DNA from: Doryteuthis pealeii | Lineage: Eukaryota; Mollusca; Cephalopoda; Myopsida; Loliginidae | Direction of reading: 5' to 3' | Length of the DNA stretch: 64,000 nt | Assembly: GCA_023376005.1 (NCBI GenBank) | Contig: CM042176.1 | Location: forward strand, 12,409,276 to 12,473,275 | In this document: positions 54,125 to 64,000 of the stretch, piece by piece | Layout: the number at the start of each line of letters is the position of its first letter | Numbering within the stretch: position 1 is the stretch's first letter | Notes under the pieces: generated by a model | Database searches by the model: none | The model's input: the letters and a program-made list of their open reading frames with translations, nothing else | Told to the model about the DNA's origin: nothing | Made by a program: the position numbers and the translations under genes

Positions 54125-54560
54125 ACATTGGTGTGTCCATGTGTAGGTGTCCACACGAGAGTGTCCCTTATGAGTTCATCCTTGCTTCTCCACCAGTGTC
54201 CTGCATGTCTTGTTTGTCTTATTTGGATGATTTGTGTGATTGGAGACAAGTGGCCATACAACTTCTTTTTTTTTTTTGGGGTTCTGCTTTCAAGTTCTAA
54301 TTTAGCTTTTTTGCTAGATGGAAACTACACAAGGATAGTGCATGCTGTCTTCAACAAATATTGCAAGTAAAACCAAGCGTTTCATTAGATTCTATGTGGT
54401 GTAGCCATACAGTAGCACTGACATGGCTACAGCTTGAAAGAATTTTTGTTTTATTTTCAAAGAAATCAGATTTAAGTATGATCGATATATTCTGTCTATA
54501 GCAAACCATGCCTTTCCTATGTGTATATTGACATTGCTTTCCGTAGATGAGATATTACTA
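54125..54560 (-). mobile_element. LINE-A fragment
   Basis: The plus strand contains the complement of the LINE-A motif set: aagttgtatggccacttgtc-like, ccagtgtcctgcatgtctt and ggaaactacacaaggatagt with gtgtagccatacagtagcac and cagcttgaaagaatttttgt. The order of these pieces is that of LINE-A with an internal insertion, and a poly-T near 54,265. It ends at tatattgacattgctttccg, tagatgagatattactacct. Confidence 0.7.
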
Positions 54561-54692
54561 CCTAGGTATATGAACTGGAACAGTGTGAGTTGTGAGATTT
54601 TTATGCATTTTTTTTAATGATATTATTACTATATTGGCTCTACAATATTTTTGTATTGTCTCCCATAAATTTATAAGATCGTTTTCTTTCAG

Positions 54693-54760
54693 AGGATCAG
54701 TGATCGGACCCACATTCCACTTTGATGTGACCCAACTCAACTTTGGTACAGTTTCTTATG
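54693..54760 (+). CDS. HYDIN: HYDIN exon 10, short
   Basis: 68 nt encode (R)GSVIGPTFHFDVTQLNFGTV SY(G): the VIGPTFHFxVxxLxFGxVSYG/FG signature at the start of a HYDIN domain. Acceptor gttttctttcag, donor gtaagc. Phase 2 in, phase 1 out, both matching neighbours. Confidence 0.93.
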
Positions 54761-54904
54761 GTAAGCTGAATTCACTTCAATATCCGATGGGGGGATTGCA
54801 TTAGGTTTATAGCTTAAAATACAACAACATGAATTACTCATGTGTGCATATAGATCAATGAACATTCAGCTATAAAACTCAAAATCTTTGTATATATGTG
54901 TTAA

Positions 54905-55440
54905 AGAGTCTCCACTGGGAATTATGCAAAAAATGAAACTTTGACCATACAACAAAATGGTATATGCATAAACCAGAATCTGTTCTTGAGAATGAAATGC
55001 GTAAAATTCTCTGGGACTTCGAGATAAAGACGGATCACCCTATCCCAGCCAGGAGACCAGACCTAGTTCTGTTTAACAAAAAAAAAAAAGAATGTGTCAA
55101 CTGGTGGACTTTGCGGTCCCAGCAGATCACAGGGTGAAGCTGAAGGAAAATAACAAGATGGATAAATACCTGGACTTTGCCAGAGAATTGAAAAAGCTGT
55201 GGAACATGAGATTGAAAGTGAAACCAATTGTAGTTGGTGCACTTGGAATGGTCCCAATGAACTTGGAAAAAAGACTGGAGGATCTAGATATCAGAGGAAG
55301 AATTGAGACCATCCAGACTACTGCACTGCTGCAATCGGCTAGAATACTCAGAAGAGTCATGGAGACCTGAGGAGACTTGTTGTCACTCAGATCCCAGTGA
55401 AATACCATCAGCTAACGCTGATGTGAAAAACTCAAAAGGA
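54905..55440 (+). mobile_element. LINE-C (R2/R4-like) endonuclease and 3' end
   Basis: KWYMHKPESVLENEMRKILW, DFEIKTDHPIPARRPDLVLF, NKKKKE, then after a frameshift in the poly-A run DFAVPADHRVKLKENNKMDK, YLDFARELKKLWNM, VKPIVVGALGMVPMNLEKRL and EDLDIRGRIETIQTTALLQS, ARILRRVMET. RRPD followed by D of VDFAVPAD is the PD-(D/E)xK-like nuclease core of R2/R4-type elements. This is the best-preserved copy of the domain in the window but is frameshifted. It lies in the intron between HYDIN exons 10 and 11. Confidence 0.85.
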
Positions 55441-55493
55441 GATGAAAATAATCTATATATAATTTAATTAATATATAATGTAATGTAATGTAA

Positions 55494-55685
55494 GGTTCCT
55501 AGTTCAATACCGGCCCTCGCCAACTCAGCATATGAGTAGCACAGGGATCTGTGCGGTAAAGTAAGGAGCTGATGGTAGGTGTGGCACTCCACCTCGGATG
55601 CTAAAATAATCTCCTTGGTCTAGCACTAGTGAAAATGGGATAGACTCCCTTGCTGATTTAGGCCACCCCGATGACTTTTTATATA
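55494..55685 (+). mobile_element. SINE-A, 5'-truncated
   Basis: ggttcctagttcaataccgg (B-box region) then ccaactcagcatatgagtag, agcacagggatctgtgcggt, ctagcactagtgaaaatggg. The A-box half is missing. Confidence 0.75.
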
Positions 55686-55829
55686 TAATGGGAATTCGGT
55701 CTTTATTTATCTGTAACCGAAACTATGTCACTGCTTACATAACAGTCTTTTCAGGAATTATGTAAGTTTATCAATGAGTATTTAATTTATAGTCAATGTC
55801 ATTACTATATTAAAAATCGTTAAGTTTTT

Positions 55830-56125
55830 ATGGGTCATCATTCTTGGCCTTCAAGCAAGAGTGCTTGTCCAGTGGAATTGGATCCTTGGTAAAAAGTCCT
55901 CTGATAATGAATCCTTTGGTTCTTCTGGTAAAGAGTCCTCAGTTCCTTCATCAATGGTCATAAGTTCCTTCTCAATGATTGCAAGTGAACTTTGGCAAGT
56001 ATCAGTGTTTAAGTAATGTATCAACCACGCAGTATGGCTTGTTGATTGGCCGGAGGAGTAAACCACGTAACCTAGGCTAGTCTATAAATCCAGGTGGGGA
56101 ATTAGAGCACACCTTATATCTAAAA
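55830..56125 (-). repeat. Dispersed repeat, same as 20,980-21,225
   Basis: Inverted: ccttggtaaaaagtcctctg, gcacaccttatatctaaaaa, agtctataaatccaggtggg, tgttgattggccggaggagt. The left-arm relative reads caatcaacagcccgaatgcg. Function unknown; not coding in any consistent frame. Confidence 0.6.
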
Positions 56126-56515
56126 ATATTCCAACAAATAAAAAAAATAATAAAAAAAAAAGTAGTGTTAATTTACATATATGTTCAGAAGGAAATACAC
56201 AACATATTACGGTCCACATTGTTTTTAAAACAAGTTTTAATAAATACATGCCTGGTATCATTGATTTATATATAGTTTGTTTTATTTTAATATATATTAA
56301 AAGTTATTTAATGTCAAGTTTTATGAAAAAATTATTCAAAAACAAGAAACAAAAGTGGTAATACCTGTTAGTCTCATCTATGGGTTAAATAGGTCAAAAA
56401 ATGAGTTTAAAAAATGGTGGAAAATTAACACCAACAAGAATGAATAAAAGAAAATGTCTTTGGTATAAAATAACCCAATGAGTGTTGATATGCCGTAAAT
56501 TCCAACCAAACAAGG
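56126..56515. other. HYDIN intron 10 with SINE-C tail fragment
   Basis: At 56,410-56,515 a variant SINE-C tail (aacaccaacaagaatgaata, gtataaaataacccaatgag, tgttgatatgccgtaaattc, caaccaaac). Otherwise AT-rich. Confidence 0.5.
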
Positions 56516-57008
56516 TTAAACTTGCAAATCATCGTCAAAATTAAGACAGAAACTTATTTGGTGGTGATCCATGACAGTTTAATTACAGTGTATGAATTAA
56601 TTTTTTTGCGAATTGGGTTATGGTTTAGGGGTTTGGGGATTAAGGTTGTTTTTAATTACGTATTGCTTAAAAAAAAAAAAAAAAAACAAATTACTTATAC
56701 ATTTAATTAACCATTGAAATTAATTATTGAATCCAACAGTAGGCAATTAGTCTCAGTTGTTTGTGTTAGTATTCCAATGTATAATTTCAATTAACTTGTT
56801 TAAAAAAAAATCATTTTTCAACATTAATTTGAGTTTTTTTTTTTTTTTTTTTTTTAAGCAATACGTAATTCAAAACAACCTTAATCCCCAAACCCCTAAA
56901 CCATAACCCAATTTGCAAAATAGTTAATTCATACACTGTAGTTAAACTTTGATGGATCACCACCAAATAAGTTTCCGTTTTAATTTTGACGATGATTTGC
57001 AAGTTTAA
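56516..57008. mobile_element. Foldback element FB-G
   Basis: Left end gttaaacttgcaaatcatcg, tcaaaattaagacagaaact; right end the complement up to gatgatttgcaagtttaac. Stem of about 160 bp also contains gtttaggggtttggggatta and its partner taatccccaaacccctaaac, a degenerate telomere-like unit. A poly-A (56,669-56,686) and matching poly-T (56,827-56,850) lie inside. It sits 150 bp upstream of HYDIN exon 11. Confidence 0.85.
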
Positions 57009-57155
57009 CTCCAAACAAAATCAATTTATATAAACTTTACATATTATTTTATGAACCACTTGATACTATTTTGAGAAAAGGAAGCAGTTCCATCTTAAAA
57101 GGATTACTGTACATTTGTATCCTTTCCATGATATCTTTTTCTTCTTTGTCTGCAG

Positions 57156-57445
57156 GCTTCTTGTACACAAAGAAATTCAAACTACATAACACATCGCTTG
57201 TTCCCATGGAGTTTCGACTACATGTACCCGGTGATGGCATTGTCAACAGTATACACAGTTTAACAGCAGAGATACCAGCAAGGCACACGGAAAACAGTTT
57301 ACCTCCAAAAGAATTTGAGATTATTCCGGCCAATGGCTCTATTGATGCTCTCAGCTCCATAGAACTTGTTATTAATTTTGTACCTAATTCAGTCAATCGG
57401 TACGAAATGGTTCTCGTGGTAGATGTGATCGATGTAGCTGACCAG
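57156..57445 (+). CDS. HYDIN: HYDIN exon 11
   Basis: 290 nt encode (G)FLYTKKFKLHNTSLVPMEFR, LHVPGDGIVNSIHSLTAEIP, ARHTENSLPPKEFEIIPANG, SIDALSSIELVINFVPNSVN, RYEMVLVVDVIDVADQ. The LxNTSLxPMxFxLxxPGDG and REFEIxPxxGxIxxxSxxxIxVxFxPNxVxxYxxxLVVDVxxV patterns are characteristic of HYDIN. Acceptor tttgtctgcag, donor gtatta. Phase 1 in, phase 0 out. Twenty bases further on, the sequence switches to the forward copy of 13.67 kb. Confidence 0.96.
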
Positions 57446-57464
57446 GTATTATCCTTAAGAGAGA

Positions 57465-57575
57465 TTTCTCCATAATCAGGAGTTCTATTTTCTGGGGGTA
57501 TCCTCATGTGTGTGTATTCGCAACCTCGCTTGTTGTCGTCATAGAAGATCATCTGGAAAAATGTACTTGGATGAG
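57465..57575 (-). pseudogene. HYDIN: Truncated, frameshifted copy of HYDIN exon 2
   Basis: Equivalent of 13,670-13,781 on the minus strand, oriented against the HYDIN exons just upstream. Extra g in ctgggggtatcc, missing bases in cctcatgtgtg and altered acceptor area (gagcttgtcaaaag for gagctgcaaaag). Most likely sequencing errors in a misplaced segment rather than biological decay. Confidence 0.75.
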
Positions 57576-57810
57576 CTTGTCAAAAGATATACAATATTTA
57601 ATGGATTAATATCATCATAAAAATATACTGTTTTATTATATTCATTTATTGTTTTATTTATATATCTATTTATTGTTTCATGTTATTTTTAGTGTTTGAA
57701 TATTTTGATATTTCGGACTGTTGTTCCTCAGCTTTAAATTGTGTATAAACACAACATTCAAATGTTAATGACAGAAATAGAAGTCATCTCTCTGATTCAC
57801 AAATTTTACG

Positions 57811-58329
57811 GTAATTTATGAGAGTGCGTCCCGCGGTCTCTGCCTCAAAAATTTTGGGCCGCCTTTAAACTGGTGGACTAATCAATTAAAAAACCCCAGT
57901 CGTCGCGTAATTCTGGTTTATTAATCGTATTTGTCATATATCTTGTTTAGATATGAAGATGTGGATAAAGTTTTGAATAGACTGAGATAGATAGGTAGAT
58001 AAACAAACAAAATAATATGTAGATATATACGTGAACATAATGGAGATAGATAGATTATTTTTCATACAAAGTTAATGTATTTGGGGGTGAGGTCGCTTCT
58101 TTTTTTTGTGTAATTTCTTGTTTTTTAAACTAAAAACAAGACATTAAACAAACATGAATAGAAGCAAAATCTAGTATTAAGTAATATAGGTAATAATGAA
58201 TAAAATTGAGATGAGTAGATGATAGATATGAAGATGGATAGTTTTGAATAGAAGCTGACTGGGTCGTTATTTTAATAGTCACGGGTAGCAATTTGAGCAG
58301 AGACCGGACGCACTTCCTCATAAAATTAC
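57811..58329. mobile_element. FB-D copy (forward copy of 13,999-14,499)
   Basis: gtaatttatgagagtgcgtc / gcacttcctcataaaattacc ends with indels. Confidence 0.7.
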
Positions 58330-59272
58330 CAATTTTACTAGCACAATACATTCACTCATCAACAAACAAATTAGAAAGAAAACAAAAACACTGTAAGATA
58401 GAACCTAAGCTATTGAGAAATGTAACATCAAACGGATGTTGACCGACAGTAGCTCTAAGGAAATGAACAAAACAAGTGTTCTCACGCATAGGCTTCACAC
58501 AAATTTTATAAACAATCAAAAATATCCTTACTATTTAAACGTTTTCAACCAATATAAATTTTTCCCCACCAGAAATCTTTCAAAGTGATATCTCAAAGCC
58601 AATTGATAACTACAAAACAGCTCACTTAAATTCCATATGAACAGTTGATATCAGAGTTGGCACAGAGCGTAGCTCCTACCAGGGCAAGATCAAAGGACAC
58701 ACATACCTCCGACCCCCCCCCCCCACGTGTTCTCACAGAACCAATTCCTCAGCAGGAACAGACTTCAATCAAGTCTGAATCAGCCAACAAAGAAAAGACT
58801 TTCAACCCAACTTTCCAACATTTCACCAATGCGAAGAAAGAATTATCACCTCAACATTCCAGCTTTTGTTTATTTTCTAAATAAACGAAATTAATCCAAT
58901 TTTTCTCGTCCATTTTTCTTGCTACCATATCGCTTTGCTTGTGATATTTCATTCAGGTCACAGTAACCTGCGGCTCTGTTCAGGTAATATGTTTTTTTTA
59001 TATTTATCTTAAAATAAGTAATCTTCAGATGATTACCATGAATTCAAACATGGTTTCTGAGCTAAAATCATTACCACCCATTCAAGGTTGTCAAGCAGGC
59101 ATAAATGCTAACAGATTTATTGAAAAAGAAATGTAATTAGATTATAGAAAAATTTCCTTCTTCTAAATGGTTGTTCTGCCAAAGCTAAAAGATTGGAATC
59201 TGCCCTACTATTTTATCATTTGCTGGAGAAAGAAGAGATGAATACAGCCTCATTCAGGATTTAAACTTTTTT
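58330..59272. other. Copy of 14,500-15,447
   Basis: Includes a shortened poly-C (58,713-58,724). No additional content. Confidence 0.55.
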
Positions 59273-59506
59273 GGACCATATGACCTTGAGGCACCCTTTT
59301 GATCTCGATTAAAAATAGGGACATGTTTTTCATTTACACCATCAATATCCGGTTTTTTTAACAGATCGATTTTAGATTTTGTTTTTAAATTATAAAACTA
59401 ACCCTAACCTAACCTCTAACAAACAATTGATATTGACGGTGTAAATGAAAAAACATGTCCTTTCTTAATCGGAGATCAAAAGGGTGCCTAAAGGGTCATA
59501 TGGTCC
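59273..59506. mobile_element. FB-A copy (forward copy of 15,448-15,684)
   Basis: ggaccatatgaccttgaggc and gtgcctaaagggtcatatggtcc ends, reduced core ctaaccctaacctaacctc. Confidence 0.82.
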
Positions 59507-60739
59507 AACTTTTTTTTTCATAAAGAGTCATTTTATTTGATGATAACCATTACAACACAATATCATAAAATGACACTGTTCTGTTATTGGAGCCCAAGCC
59601 CCCCCACCCCAAAAAAAGGGATCTTTGGGTATGACAGTTCTGGAGTGAGAAATGGGATTTTATAGAGAGTTATGATAGGGCGAATAGAGTGGAGATAAAG
59701 ATGAAATAGAAAAATTAAGTGAAGCATAGTGTCAGTGTATTTATTTAAATGGACTATAACTTCGGGACGACGTGTTAGGGTTTAAAGAAGCCATCTTTAT
59801 TCTGTGTCAGCATGTGCCCAGACCAAGGGCAGTAACTCTTAAGGTTTCAATAACACCACATCCACTTTCACAAATATTTTTCTTATTATTTCTTATTAGT
59901 TTCATTTTAAAGTTTGCATAAAACACAAGAAATTAAAAGTAAAAACTTTTCAGTGTGTTTCACATAGATTTTTCATTTCTTTTTCTTTTTTCCTACATAT
60001 TTATATGTAAGTAATATAAAAATTAAAAGAAATATTCTTCTGTTTTTTTTGTGTCCATACAGGATTTTCTTTTTGATAGAAATTCACAAAACTGAGAAAA
60101 AAAAATGTTTTTGTTCTGTTTCATTAACTGTATCTTGCCAGATTTAGTTGTTTTATTTCTGTTGTGTTAGAGGTGTATGTGATTCCTGTGGACATGATAA
60201 TGCTATTTGGGATGGGATATTCAGTTATTTTTTGTATTTGATGGTTGGTTTCCACTCTGGATGGTATGATCTTGTGGATACCTAGTTGCTGTAGATGGAT
60301 CTTCTCTCAGGTGTTTCGATTCCTGAGGAAGGACCTGTCCAGATGGGTTTGATGATAATAGGACCTTGGTTCCGTGCATGTCTGGTGAACAACTGCTGGG
60401 CTCCATCTATTTGTGTCTTGTCATGCATCCTAACACGCTGTCTATTGGATATCAGGTAGATCATATATGCTGATTCATTAGTATGCTTTTTGTTCAGCTT
60501 GTCTCTGTAACAGCAGACTGATATCTCTGCTTTTTGCATTGTGGTAGTACATTTACTGGAATGTTCCTAACTAATTTCCTGTTTGAAAAATAGTGTGTAG
60601 GAGAGACAGAGAGACAGAAAGACAGAGAGAGAGAGAGGGGAGGGGAGGAAAAAGAGAGGTAGTAAGTATGATTTTTTTTTAAATAAAAAAATAGCACGTA
60701 TTGTATTAAAAACATAATAATAGAATGTAAGGAATTATG
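59507..60739. other. Copy of 15,685-16,897
   Basis: Contains the GA-rich tract at about 60,602-60,660. Nothing coding. Confidence 0.5.
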
Positions 60740-61063
60740 GTTATTTCCTAGTTGAGTAACATGAGTGACCGGAGAAAAAACAAAACCAAATTATTTATTT
60801 TATTTCCCATTAAACTAACCCTAAACCCCAACCTTAACCCTAAACCCTAAACCTAACCTAACCTTGTTGGACTTAAACTTTAAAAAAATATTAAAATTAA
60901 TATGTTTTATTACAAAATTTGTGGTTGTTTTTTTATGGGTAATATTATATTACTCACTAGGGGTAGGGGTTAGGGTTAGGGTTAGTTTAATGGTAAAATA
61001 ATAATTTGGGTTCTGTTTTTTCTGGGTCCACCTGTAAATATCATGTTACTCAACTAGGAAATA
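60740..61063. mobile_element. FB-B copy (forward copy of 16,898-17,276)
   Basis: gttatttcctagttgagtaa end, damaged right end; telomere-like cores on opposite strands near 60,823-60,865 and 60,961-60,986, shorter than in the left arm. Confidence 0.75.
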
Positions 61064-61091
61064 TACTGAACTTATGTGTTGTGTAGTATGA

Positions 61092-61092
61092 N
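61092..61092. other. Single N at a local overlap duplication
   Basis: The phrase actgaacttatgtgttgt (61,066-61,083) is repeated as actgaattatgtgttgt just after the N (61,100-61,116). This looks like two contig ends that overlapped and were joined without trimming. Confidence 0.8.
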
Positions 61093-61163
61093 GAAATAAC
61101 TGAATTATGTGTTGTAATATGTTTTAATGTTTATTAAGTCTGTTTTATTTAGTTGCTACTTAC

Positions 61164-61307
61164 TGGAACATCTTCTGGTTCTTCTTTCAACAACTTAGGG
61201 TTTCTTGGAGGTGTCAATTTGGGAAGACTGTACAGTTGATGGAATCATCTTTCCTTTGTATTTCAAAGACATTCTGCTTGATTTTTGTCTTCCAATCAAA
61301 TTAAAAG
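61164..61307 (-). pseudogene. HYDIN: Frameshifted copy of HYDIN exon 1 (first recognised)
   Basis: 144 nt compared with 147 at 17,340-17,486; three separate one-base deletions (caatttggg, tttcaaagac, caaattaaaag) break the frame although splice signals remain. Confidence 0.8.
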
Positions 61308-61380
61308 CTGCCCAGAAAAATAATAAAAACACTAAGTCTTGTTCATATCAACAAAATATTAGGGCGTATAAAAGATATCA

Positions 61381-61863
61381 GCACTATTCGCAGAGTTCCG
61401 TCCCGGCCTCCTGCTTTAAAAAACGCTAGTCAGTGATAGCTGAAAAAAACGTAAATGCGATATTTTACTCCCTCCAGTCCTTTTTCGACAAGTAAATGTA
61501 AATATTTTAACCCTCCCCCTCTTTAAAACATTTTTTCAGTATTTTTATTTTATTTTAATAAACATATTTCCAACATTCAATTAGAAATAAAAAATTAAAA
61601 TATTTTGATATTCTTTTTAAAAATTTTAACTGAAGTCCCTAGCTGTAGTTTTTTATCGACAAATTATTATTTTTTTAGTGTTAAAAGTAAGCCATATTTT
61701 TTATCCCCAACCCCCAAAATATTTTAAAGAGGGGGAGGGTTAAAATATTTACATTTACTTGTCGAAAAAAACTGGAGTAGGTAAAATATCGCATTTACGT
61801 TTTTTCAGCTATCACTGGCTAGCGTTTTTAAGGCAGGAGGCTGGACGGAAACTCTGCGAATAG
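61381..61863. mobile_element. FB-D copy (forward copy of 17,561-18,070)
   Basis: cactattcgcagagttccgt and complement; the right stem retains the aggcaggaggctgga form of the core, whereas the left arm has aggcaggggcttcgga. Confidence 0.8.
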
Positions 61864-61979
61864 TAACCCTTTTACAAACTACTTTCATGACTTCACTATA
61901 CTATTATTACAGCATCATTACTATTATATATTAGTGTGTATCAAAAATAGTGCTTTTTACAAACTTTATTTCAAAGCTT

Positions 61980-62264
61980 ATCTTATGTATAGCATCACCA
62001 ATACACCCCTATTGAAGGTGAAAGTGCACCAATAGTAGTTGGGCACTTGGAAAGGTATCCAAAACTTAGAAAAAAGACTAGAAGAACTGGAAATCAGAGG
62101 AAAAATGAGACCATGCAGACAACAGCATTTGTTGAAATCAGCTGGAATACCCAGAGAGTCCTGGATACCTGAGGAGCTTGTTATCACTCAAACTCCAGTA
62201 AAAGACTATCAGCTAAAGCTGGTGTGAAAACTACTACTACTTACTACTACTACTACTATTAATA

Positions 62265-62306
<42 letters not shown>

Positions 62307-62620
62307 CAGAAGAAACAAGAAAACTTTTAGAAACCAAGCTCTGTAGCAGAAATCTCATCAAGGGAATAAACACTTGGGCTGTCCCTCTTGTAAGATACTC
62401 TGGACCATTCCTAAAATGGACAAGAGAGAAGCTCTGACAGATGGACCAAAGGACAAAGAAATTTGTGACAATGCACAAGGCATTACACCTAAGAGATGAC
62501 ACAGAGATTATATGTGCCAAGAAAAGAAGGAGGAACGGGTCTCGCCAACATTGAAGATTGTGGAGAGGCAACAATCCACTAGAAGAATACACTAATAAAA
62601 GTAAAAAAAAAACAATAACA
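61980..62620 (+). mobile_element. LINE-C fragments (copy of 18,187-18,830)
   Basis: 3'-terminal piece at 61,980-62,215, microsatellites (CTA)n and (TAA)n at 62,228-62,304, thumb piece at 62,315-62,620. Several extra frameshifts. Confidence 0.75.
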
Positions 62621-62699
62621 GCAGTCAGAAAAGCAATTGCAACATATGGACAAACAGAAATACAACAAAAACTATAAAACAAAATGTAACAGAGAGCAT

Positions 62700-63600
62700 G
62701 GGGCAAGTAGCAGAGGTGGAGACCGTGGAGTTGAGAACTCCCTGCCCCCAAGGACTAAGTGCGTCCATGTATGTCTGGCCTGCCTGAGAGGGGGGGTATA
62801 GCTTGGGACTCGAGATTGAATTCGCAACCTCCTGATCATGAGTGGTGGAATTGCTGTCACCCCTGTTGGCTGAAGTGGTTCGGCCACTGAGAGAAATAAA
62901 TGTCGAGGTGAATTCTCTCGAAGAGAACATCTTTTCCAGTGGAGAGAATGGTGTGTCATGTTTAGATCTTAAAATGAAGTGAACTCTTGACGGATTGTGT
63001 AAGAACTACTGGGAGTGTTGATGGCAGAATACTTTTTTTCAGTTGAAGAAACTGATTATTGCGGTCGTCACTCGAAACTAACAACTAGAAGTTATTAAAG
63101 AAATGATGCATCTTATCTGTTATTAGTTTATTTACTGCTAGATAAAAAACTTTAAAAAAAACAAAAAAACTAAATGAACATCCTTCAAGTTGCTGATTCC
63201 ATAATTCTTTTAAATAGGAATACTTGATACCATATAATTTAAGTAGTTCAAGTATCAGTAGTGTACAGGGCGAGTGGCGGAGGTGGAGACCGTGCAGTTG
63301 AGAATTCCCTGCCCCCAAGGACTAAGCGTGTCCGTGTATGTCTGGCCTTCTGTGAGGGGCATATAGCGAGTGACTCGAGATTGAACTCACAACCTCCTGA
63401 TTATGAGTGGTGGAATTGCTGACACCCCTGTTGACTGAAGTGGTTCGGCCACTGAGAGAAATAAATGCTGAAGTTGTGTGTTGTGTTTTGATCTTAAAAT
63501 GAAGTGAAGTGAACTTTTGATGAATTGTGTAAGAACTACTGAGAGTGTTGATGGCAGAATACTTTTTTTCAATTGAAGAAACTGATTATTGTGGGAGTCA
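62700..63600 (-). mobile_element. SINE-D pair (copy of 18,905-19,735)
   Basis: Two direct SINE-D units at about 62,800-63,080 and 63,365-63,600. In the first unit this copy has a fuller upstream part (gaccgtggagttgagaactc, ccatgtatgtctggcctgcc) than 18,905, which suggests the left arm lost about 80 bp there. Confidence 0.55.
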
Positions 63601-64000
63601 CTTGAAACTGACAACTAGACAAAAATGGGAAGAAAAACACCTATATGGATATTTTGAGCGACAAATCGCACGTGAGGACCTGGACATGATTAAAAAAAAG
63701 GAAACCTCAAGATGGAAAATGAATCTCTCATATTTGCAGCACAAGACAATACCATAAGGACAAACTATATCAATGCAAAAATTGATAAGACAACAAAATA
63801 GCAAATGTAGAATGTGTGGAGACAAAGATGAAATGGTTAACCATATAATAAGTGAATGCAGCAAACTAGCACAAAGAGTACAAGACTAGGCACGACTGGG
63901 TGGAAAAGGTGATCCGCTGGGAATTGTGCAAGAAATTCAATTTTCACCATGCTACTAAATGGTATATGCACAAACTGGAATCTGCCCTAGAGAATGAGAC
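63600..64000 (+). mobile_element. LINE-C knuckle region (copy of 19,735-20,130), cut by the window end
   Basis: TTRQKWEEKHLYGYFERQIA, REDLDMIKKKETSRWKMNLS, YLQHKTIP and CRMCGDKDEMVNHIISECSK; slightly better frame than the left copy (the stop in KK*TS is replaced by KKKETS). Confidence 0.75.

Larger units (their letters stand above)
57465..64000 (+). repeat. Direct, error-rich copy of 13,670-20,170
   Basis: Same order and orientation as in the left arm: part of HYDIN exon 2, FB-D, poly-C, FB-A, GA tract, FB-B, HYDIN exon 1, FB-D, LINE-C pieces and SINE-D. Up to 61,092 there are many one-base indels; after it the copy is cleaner. It corresponds to the region missing at the N gap, but is not inverted as it should be to extend HYDIN on the plus strand. 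Confidence 0.92.

Noticed and set aside
57049..57552. 167-codon minus-strand open frame
   Set aside because: Antisense of HYDIN exon 11, and it runs across the suspected misjoin at 57,465.
1..64000. A real tandem-inverted HYDIN gene pair as the only explanation
   Set aside because: Not excluded for the outer arms, but the inner-arm error pattern, the 100-N gap and the misoriented copy at 57.5 kb make an assembly origin for the overall layout more likely.

Overview
The window is a piece of a metazoan nuclear genome. It is AT-rich and packed with introns, SINEs, non-LTR retrotransposon fragments, foldback elements and microsatellites, with no bacterial-style gene arrangement. The only gene I recognise with certainty is HYDIN, a central-pair component of motile cilia, so the organism makes motile cilia or flagella. 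The repeat style (tRNA-derived SINEs, R2/R4-like and RTE-like LINE remnants, TATC satellites, TTAGGG-type motifs inside mobile elements) fits a marine invertebrate. A mollusc, perhaps a cephalopod, is my guess, but the species is not established by anything here.

Layout. Positions 1-31,590 form a left arm that carries HYDIN exons on the minus strand (17.49 kb down to 4.26 kb). The sequence turns back on itself at about 31,610. Positions 31,631-42,818 are the reverse complement of 20,451-31,590. A 100-N gap (42,819-42,918) replaces about 9.5 kb, the counterpart of 10,904-20,450. After the gap, 42,919-51,177 is the reverse complement of about 2,525-10,904, and 51,178-51,563 that of about 1-385. 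HYDIN therefore reappears on the plus strand, and it continues past the left arm's limit into four more exons up to 57,445. At about 57,465 the sequence jumps to a forward, error-rich copy of 13.67-20.17 kb that runs to the window end. This copy covers much of what the N gap lacks, but in the wrong place and orientation.

The HYDIN exons chain with consistent splice sites and phases: 49, 42, 40, 45 codons, then 200, 125, 202, 127, 500, 68 and 290 nt. They encode about 680 residues of the N-terminal region with its ASH/MSP-type immunoglobulin-like domains. Upstream of the first recognised exon, at 23.15 kb, lies a perfect RFX X-box palindrome, the usual regulatory element of ciliary genes; it overlaps a possible leader exon. 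A second, unidentified gene starts at 30,571 and runs the other way, but its exon 1 is cut off from the rest by the fold-back.

The two arms behave differently. In the outer arms the four shared HYDIN exons differ only by about seven synonymous changes, while introns differ by substitutions, a 93-bp VNTR of 2 versus 3 units and a 2.1-kb presence/absence segment. These look like two real haplotypes or two paralogues under selection. In the inner arms the differences are almost all single-base indels, as expected of one molecule read on both strands. The most economical reading is a scaffold in which a fold-back read and two haplotigs were joined. The most interesting biology is a set of palindromic foldback elements, several with telomere-like CCCTAA cores, that fill the HYDIN introns.
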